Shown here: piece by piece, positions 59,602-64,000 of the stretch
How the letters are laid out: each line of letters begins with the position of its first letter
Numbering within the stretch: position 1 is the stretch's first letter
Assembly: GCF_007981265.1 (NCBI RefSeq)
Contig: NZ_CP034363.1
Location: forward strand, 2,728,001-2,792,000
Direction of reading: 5' to 3'
DNA: 64,000 nucleotides
DNA from: Pantoea sp. CCBC3-3-1
Lineage (GTDB): Bacteria; Pseudomonadota; Gammaproteobacteria; Enterobacterales; Enterobacteriaceae
Program-made: the position numbers and the translations under genes
The notes under the pieces: generated by a model
Databases searched by the model: none
What the model saw: only the letters and a program-made list of their open reading frames with translations
What the model was told of the DNA's origin: nothing

Positions 59602-60786
59602 TCAGGCAACAGGCTTTAACCAGAGCAAGTCCAGATTCATTTTTGCCCAGACGTTATTCTCTTCCGGGCCGACAATGCTGTCCCAACAATAACGATCGGC
59701 CAGATCGACCGTTTCAGGACGCAGCATGCGGCTGGCCGAAAGCGAATAAAATACGCATACTTTTGGTAACAGCAGAGAGTCCTGACCTGGTTCAACCACG
59801 ACCGCTATGCGTCCAGAAGCCAGCCGAACAACCGATCCTACCGGATATATCCCCACCGCTTTTACAAAAGCGTAGAAAATTTTTTGATCGAAATGCCCTT
59901 CCCAACTGGCCATCTGGCTCATCGCGCTGGCCGGGTTCCAGCCAGCTTTATACGGCCGGTTTGAGGTTACAGCATCATAAACGTCGCAAATTGCGGCCAT
60001 GCGGGCCAGTTGGGAAATCGCCTTTCCCTTTAATCCATGCGGATAGCCGCTGCCGTTGATTTTTTCATGGTGGTGCAGGGCTACATCCAGTACCGCATCG
60101 CTACCGCCGCTTTTGCGCAGCAGCGCTTCACCGAATACCGGGTGCTGCTTCATTATGTCAAATTCTTCAGCGGTCAGCTTACCCGGCTTATTGAGAATAT
60201 CGATGGAGATACCCGCTTTGCCCACGTCATGCAGCAAACCGGCAGTTCCCGCCAGGCGCGTTTGCGCATCATCAAGGTTAAGCTGCCGGGCCAGGGAAAC
60301 CATCAGTGCGCAAACCGCCACTGAGTGCAGATAGGTATAATCATCATGCGTTTTCAGGCGCACGACGCTAAGTAAAGCCGCTGGATGCCGGCTGAGAGAT
60401 CCGCCGATTTCATCCACCAGCGGCAGCGTGCTGTCGGTATCGATGGTTTTGCCCAATCGCGCATCACTGAACATACTCATGACCTGCCCTTTGGCATTCA
60501 GGCAAATAGCCTGCGCCTGCATGATCTCTTCATGCATGCCGGTCAGCCCCTTTGCCACCGACTGCTGGGGGTGCGCTTGTGCTTCTGCCGGCGCGATATC
60601 AGGCCCGCGTCCTTTTTCCAGGTCGATCCAGACTTCTTGAATACTGCTTTCTGTAACGGTATCGATTTGCTGTTGCGTGGTCAGCAGCATAGCGTTATGC
60701 ACGAGCGGATGCTTCAGCCAGAAAACTTCCAGCTTATGGACATACATCCCGATACGTAACTCGTGTGTTTGAATTTTTATGATCAT
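59602..60786 (-). CDS. HD-GYP domain cyclic-di-GMP phosphodiesterase (DUF3391 at N-terminus)
   Basis: The 394-residue cytoplasmic protein has an N-terminal DUF3391 domain (about 1-130) and a C-terminal HD-GYP domain. The catalytic motifs are complete: HSVAVCAL, LLHDVGKAGI, KQHPVFGEALL, HHHEKINGSGYPHGL and CDVYDAVTSNRPYK. HD-GYP enzymes break down cyclic-di-GMP, which favours motility over biofilm. It lies upstream of otsBA and about 3.6 kb from flhDC, on the same strand. There is no membrane or receiver domain, so the input signal is unknown. Confidence 0.9.
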   Translation of the reverse strand: MIIKIQTHELRIGMYVHKLEVFWLKHPLVHNAMLLTTQQQIDTVTESSIQEVWIDLEKGRGPDIAPAEAQAHPQQSVAKGLTGMHEEIMQAQAICLNAKGQVMSMFSDARLGKTIDTDSTLPLVDEIGGSLSRHPAALLSVVRLKTHDDYTYLHSVAVCALMVSLARQLNLDDAQTRLAGTAGLLHDVGKAGISIDILNKPGKLTAEEFDIMKQHPVFGEALLRKSGGSDAVLDVALHHHEKINGSGYPHGLKGKAISQLARMAAICDVYDAVTSNRPYKAGWNPASAMSQMASWEGHFDQKIFYAFVKAVGIYPVGSVVRLASGRIAVVVEPGQDSLLLPKVCVFYSLSASRMLRPETVDLADRYCWDSIVGPEENNVWAKMNLDLLWLKPVA

Positions 60787-60903
60787 TCCACCTCTCCAGC
60801 TTCATGCACCGTCCTCCATTCAGCACAGGTATCGGCGTCTCATCTGAAACCTTCATAGTTGGCGGCGGGTTTTATCAATTTTTTACATTTTTCCCTGCCT
60901 CAA

Positions 60904-61013
60904 CGCGGGCAGCGGCTGCGGTAGCGTTGCTTCTGCTGTCAGATAAGGCCTCTTTTGTGACAGGTGTGACAGGAAGCCACTATGCGGTCGATGGCGGGCG
61001 GGTTCGCGATTAA
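60904..61013 (+). pseudogene. 3' remnant of a short-chain dehydrogenase/reductase gene
   Basis: This frame reads ALLLLSDKASFVTG, then a repeated VTG, then SHYAVDGGR and a stop. That is the typical C-terminus of classical SDR enzymes (LLSD-ASFVTG-Y-VDGG). The nucleotide-binding and catalytic parts are missing: the bases upstream to 60787 show no Rossmann motif or start for a full gene. It is on the opposite strand to its neighbours and is best read as the tail of a deleted gene. The rest of this 326-base gap shows nothing else. Confidence 0.65.
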
Positions 61014-61078
61014 CACGCTGCCCTTTATGCTACGCGCTGAAATTAAGACGGAAGGCGTTTTCTCGCACGAGAGAATAA

Positions 61079-61105
61079 TAAGCCACCTATCCATTAAGTG
61101 GCTTT
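61079..61105. terminator. Bidirectional terminator near the exported protein gene
   Basis: AAGCCAC and GTGGCTT pair around an 11-base partly paired loop, with AT-rich flanks on both sides. It follows the stop of the 61113-61544 gene on the minus strand. Confidence 0.55.
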
Positions 61106-61112
61106 ATAATTA

Positions 61113-61544
61113 TCAGGGTTTTTCCTGCTGCAAATAATCCGTCAGGAAATACTGCGCATTACCTTCACGTGACAGATTTTCACTGTAGTACACCGCGTAG
61201 CTTTCTTTCTCGCCGGGAAGATATACCTCGCCACCGCTGTAGCTGTTAACGATTAACACGACATATTTTTTACCCTCTACTTCTATTGAGTAATCCCGAC
61301 GCTTGCCTTTTTTCTCAACGTTCGCCAGCTGGATTTTGCGGTTCCAGGGATGATCAATCTGGGTAATTTGCACCAGGGCTTTATGATCCTGCGGCGGCCC
61401 GTAACGCAGCGTCCAGACCTGCATGCCCTGCTCACCAGACCAGGCCTGAACGTTCTCCGCCACTTCGGGCCTCTCTGCGGCTGGCGCCACGTTGCTCCAG
61501 CAAAGCGCGCCTGCCAACACTATCCAGAAAATCTTCCGTAACAT
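61113..61544 (-). CDS. Small exported protein of unknown function
   Basis: The 143-residue product has a signal peptide (MLRKIFWIVLAGALCWSNVAPAA) and a mature part of about 120 residues rich in beta-type segments, with QVWTLRYGPP, YSIEVEGKKYVVLIVNSYSGG and YAVYYSENLSREGN. No membrane segment or lipobox is seen, so it is probably periplasmic. AGGAG lies just upstream of the start. I do not recognise the family. It stands alone between terminators and intergenic DNA. Confidence 0.7.
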   Translation of the reverse strand: MLRKIFWIVLAGALCWSNVAPAAERPEVAENVQAWSGEQGMQVWTLRYGPPQDHKALVQITQIDHPWNRKIQLANVEKKGKRRDYSIEVEGKKYVVLIVNSYSGGEVYLPGEKESYAVYYSENLSREGNAQYFLTDYLQQEKP

Positions 61545-61958
61545 ACCTTCTCCTTTAATATATATAGAATAGAATCCCTACAAGCTTATTACCTATACGC
61601 GCTTGCGGTTAACATTCCTGACGCGTGCAGAAAAACCGCTCGCTTAAAGAAAAACACAAGCTGATGGTAAAATAAATATTTTTTTTGAGAAACCCGAGAC
61701 ATCTTCCAAAATATTATCTGCGGATGACTAACGCACTTACAATTTCACATTATTTAATTAAGTAACAATGCGTCATTACAAACGTTCTAAAAACGGTGGT
61801 AATCTAACGGATGTAATATCACCATCAGGCTTATATTTATAAAGTGGCGGATAAACCGGAACGTGTTCGTGAAATAAATCACCGCTTCAGCGGCAGGCTT
61901 GCGAAAGGGGGGAATTCAGACAGCCTGCGAAGGCAGGGCAATGAAAACAGGATTTGGA
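61545..61958. other. AT-rich intergenic region without a clear gene
   Basis: These 414 bases are strongly AT-rich, with long A/T runs around 61670-61760. A 71-codon rightward frame at 61899-62114 overlaps the ariR-like gene on the other strand and has no protein-like features. The region probably carries the promoter of the exported protein gene near 61560-61640 (TATATATAGAAT). Confidence 0.45.
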
Positions 61959-62210
61959 TCAGTGAAAAACGCTGTCGTCGTCGGCCGGGCGACGCGTAAA
62001 TCCATCATGGGCGGAAACCTGGGTATTTCGCACTTCTCTGATAGCGGCCAGGCAGGCTTTGCGGCGGGCGTCATCGGGTTCTCTGGCGGCAAGGACTCTG
62101 AGCTGACGAAGTAGCGCCGTATTGTTAAGCGGACGCTGTTGTTCCAGAAGCGCAAGCGTCGCTTCTCCCAGCATAATGTCTCTTAACTTATCGGTGTCGT
62201 GATTGTCCAT
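61959..62210 (-). CDS. YmgB/AriR-like small regulatory protein
   Basis: The 83-residue product has the compact two-helix pattern of the E. coli YmgB/AriR/YcgZ group: LGEATLALLEQQRPLNNTALLRQL followed by a short charged helix. Those proteins act through the Rcs phosphorelay and influence biofilm and acid tolerance. The ATG at 62210 is preferred, with GAGAAG upstream; an in-frame ATG at 62237 lacks a ribosome site. It lies 148 bases after ycgZ on the same strand. The C-terminal tail (residues 65-83) is not conserved. Confidence 0.6.
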   Translation of the reverse strand: MDNHDTDKLRDIMLGEATLALLEQQRPLNNTALLRQLRVLAAREPDDARRKACLAAIREVRNTQVSAHDGFTRRPADDDSVFH

Positions 62211-62358
62211 GAAGGCTTCTCTGGCTCGGTGGTACATAGTGTGTCAATCAGTCTTTCACTCGCGCTTCCTGTGCTGCTGATTACCGGCTCCTGAAAAGGA
62301 AAGCGGTTGACACATGCTATGGACAGTCAATATTCGGTACAGAACCAGCTTTCGTCAC

Positions 62359-62610
62359 TTATGACTCACGTCCAAACAGCATAGCAATCAGTTCATGATG
62401 GTGTTGTTCAAGATGGGAATGTTTATCGTTTGACATTCGGCTCAGTAATCTGGCGCAGATCGACTGTCGGTTTACCGTCATACCCGATTTCAAAATCTCC
62501 ATCACCACTTCACCCATTGTTTCCTGATGTGAAGGGACAGCCCGATCAGATACGCTAAAATAGAGGGAAACATCGCTCTCTGTTTTTGGATTGAAACTGT
62601 TCTGACGCAT
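62359..62610 (-). CDS. ycgZ: YcgZ-like two-component connector protein
   Basis: The 83-residue product aligns with E. coli YcgZ: an N-terminal QNSFNPKTESDVSLYF, then QETMGEVVMEILKSG, ICARLLSRM, and the C-terminal HHHELIAMLFGR. In E. coli ycgZ-ymgA-ariR is repressed by BluR and acts on the Rcs system. Only two members of the group are present here. The gap to the ariR-like gene is AT-rich and may hold a weak promoter. Confidence 0.75.
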   Translation of the reverse strand: MRQNSFNPKTESDVSLYFSVSDRAVPSHQETMGEVVMEILKSGMTVNRQSICARLLSRMSNDKHSHLEQHHHELIAMLFGRES

Positions 62611-62904
62611 AAGTGATCCTTTTAAGCATGGGGGACGTTGCCCGAAGGGGATGAAAACACCTTTCCTGTACAGCTTTCATAACTGTGTACAGTATCATAA
62701 AAATTTGCGCAGTTTTTTTTGTGCAAAAAATGCTTTTTCTGGCAACTTTGTGACGCGTTTGCTCACAAAATTAACGGTAAGACGCTGATTATTAGCGAAG
62801 GGGTGGATAAAAGGCGGGTTTTGTACAGGTAGCCGATAGCTGTACAACTTTTCTTAATAACAGCATCGGTCTAAAAGGCGGCCACGGGCCGCCATCAGCA
62901 GAGG
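62611..62904. other. Promoter region of ycgZ and 3' flank of the catalase gene
   Basis: The 294-base gap has no gene. It is AT-rich around 62690-62830 and carries the catalase terminator at its right end. Confidence 0.5.
62872..62893 (-). terminator. Rho-independent terminator after the manganese catalase
   Basis: GGCGGC and GCCGCC arms surround a short loop 12 bases after the catalase stop, and the minus-strand stem is followed by TTTTAG. Confidence 0.75.
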
Positions 62905-63801
62905 TCAGCTTTTCGGCTTGTTCTTTTCAATTTCAATCGGTGGCACTGAGCCTAAATCGGTTCCGGTGACCGGGTTCAGACTCGGGTCGGAAGCGGTTCT
63001 TAAAGCCAGGCTATCCAGATTCGCTTTCTGCTCTTCCGGCAGGCCGATGCTTGCCAGACCGTCTCCGCCATCTACCGCAGGTTGCGGATCGGCGACATAG
63101 GTAAAGTTCTCGTCAGAATTCCAGCTGCCGCGTACTTCCCCGCCTTCTGACATGTTGTAATAGACGTTGGCGTACTTCTCGATTGGCGGCAGTTTGCCCG
63201 GCGGGAAGTTATTACGGATAGAATACAGCGCTTTCTCAAACGACATCTGGTGCGCGACTTCACGCGTCATCAAAAAGCCCAGCGCATCCTTAACACCCGG
63301 ATCATCAGTCATATTAATCAGGCGCTCATACAAAATTTTGGCGCGGGCTTCAGCGGCGATGTTTGAACGTAAATCGGCAGTCACTTCGCCAATAGTATCA
63401 ATATAGGCCGCCGTCCACGGCACGCCACCAGAGTTAGTCAGTGCCGGACCGCCACCATACAGCAGCGAAGTCAGATGGCTGTCATTCCCTTTACCGGTGA
63501 TAGAGCGGTACAGCTCACCCTCTTCCTCAGTACCTTCGGCCAGATCGCCTTTTGCGCCTTTATTGAGCATCCCTACCATCGTGCCGATGATTTCGAGGTG
63601 GCTCAACTCCTCAGTCGCGATGTCCATCAGCATATCTTTGCGGCCGGCATCTTCATCGGCCAGTCCCTGCGTAAAATAGCGACAGGCGGCGGCAAGTTCT
63701 CCTTGAGGCCCACCAAACTGTTCCAGAAGCAGATTAGCTAATCCCGGATTTGGGGCCGCGACGCGAACGGTATATTGCAGTTGTTTTACGTGTCTGAACA
63801 T
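62905..63801 (-). CDS. katN: Manganese catalase
   Basis: The 298-residue product is a non-haem dimanganese catalase that breaks down hydrogen peroxide. All five metal ligands are visible at the family positions: Glu35 (GGPQGELAAACRYF), Glu65 and His68 (ATEELSHLEI), Glu151 (AAEARAKILYE) and His184 (TREVAHQMSFE). The C-terminal tail is the usual variable extension. The symbol is given by analogy with Salmonella katN, a sigmaS-controlled gene. It is monocistronic, with a terminator downstream. Confidence 0.9.
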   Translation of the reverse strand: MFRHVKQLQYTVRVAAPNPGLANLLLEQFGGPQGELAAACRYFTQGLADEDAGRKDMLMDIATEELSHLEIIGTMVGMLNKGAKGDLAEGTEEEGELYRSITGKGNDSHLTSLLYGGGPALTNSGGVPWTAAYIDTIGEVTADLRSNIAAEARAKILYERLINMTDDPGVKDALGFLMTREVAHQMSFEKALYSIRNNFPPGKLPPIEKYANVYYNMSEGGEVRGSWNSDENFTYVADPQPAVDGGDGLASIGLPEEQKANLDSLALRTASDPSLNPVTGTDLGSVPPIEIEKNKPKS

Positions 63802-64000
63802 AGCTCACTCCAGTGTATAAAAAAAACGAACAATGGGCTGACAGAATCGTCATGCCGTTAAAATAAAATAATAATTACGCTTACTATTTTTACTTTAACA
63901 GCCGGATATTTAGCAGGATAGAATGTCAATCCCGTTAAGCTTAGTTGTCTTTCTTAATATCACGACAAAAAGAAACGCATAATGGATGAATTAAGAATCC
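63802..64000. other. AT-rich DNA upstream of the catalase gene
   Basis: The last 199 bases are very AT-rich and hold the catalase ribosome site (GGAG just before the start) and probably its promoter. No gene is visible before the window ends. Confidence 0.5.

Noticed and set aside
60787..60903. Start of a longer gene joined to the SDR tail
   Set aside because: The upstream 36 codons do not resemble any SDR segment and no ribosome site precedes the first ATG.
61899..62114. 71-codon rightward frame opposite the ariR-like gene
   Set aside because: It lies antisense to a better-supported gene and shows no domain or conserved pattern.

Overview
The window is chromosomal DNA of a motile enterobacterium. 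From ptrB to otsBA the gene order follows the E. coli yebE-purT-zwf-pykA-lpxM-znu-ruv-aspS-cmo-cutC-argS-flh-che-mot-flhDC-ots stretch almost gene for gene. Differences from E. coli (no edd, an mdfA-like gene after pykA, a glycerol dehydrogenase where torYZ would lie, treZ-treY between argS and flhE, a manganese catalase near the end) suggest an Erwinia/Pantoea-type organism (Erwiniaceae). The genus is an inference. No rRNA, tRNA, insertion sequence, prophage or CRISPR array was seen.

1-9.7 kb: exoX tail, ptrB, yebE, a TIM-barrel sugar isomerase/epimerase, LexA-controlled yebG, PurR-controlled purT, then eda and zwf (edd missing) with hexR divergent. 9.8-23.3 kb: pykA, an mdfA-like efflux gene behind a strong hairpin, lpxM, mepM, the Zur-controlled znuA/znuCB pair, and the ruvB-ruvA-ruvC-yebC and nudB-aspS blocks. 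23.5-34.8 kb: yecD, yecE, yecN, cmoAB, gldA, a YnfC-like secreted protein, cutC, a PatB/MalY-type lyase, yecM, a possible 41-residue membrane peptide, and argS.

35.2-39.5 kb: treZ-treY, which makes trehalose from glucan chains. 39.5-56 kb: the motility and chemotaxis region, all on the minus strand: flhDC, motAB-cheA-cheW, two chemoreceptor genes each with a sigma28 promoter, cheR-cheB-cheY-cheZ and flhB-flhA-flhE. The flhDC promoter region holds a consensus CRP site and a likely RcsAB box. A vestige of a third chemoreceptor lies between cheR and the first intact receptor gene.

56.9-64 kb: otsBA (a second trehalose route, with a sigmaS-like promoter), an HD-GYP cyclic-di-GMP phosphodiesterase, the 3' remnant of a short-chain dehydrogenase, a small exported protein, a ycgZ plus ariR-like pair and a manganese catalase. 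The common theme of this end is stress survival and the motile/sessile switch.

No clearly new multi-gene system was found. The most interesting items are a LexA box that doubles as a terminator hairpin, an attenuator-like hairpin against the mdfA-like start site, a palindromic element between duplicated terminators after argS, recombining chemoreceptor genes with a gene vestige, and eda under a probable KdgR operator without edd.
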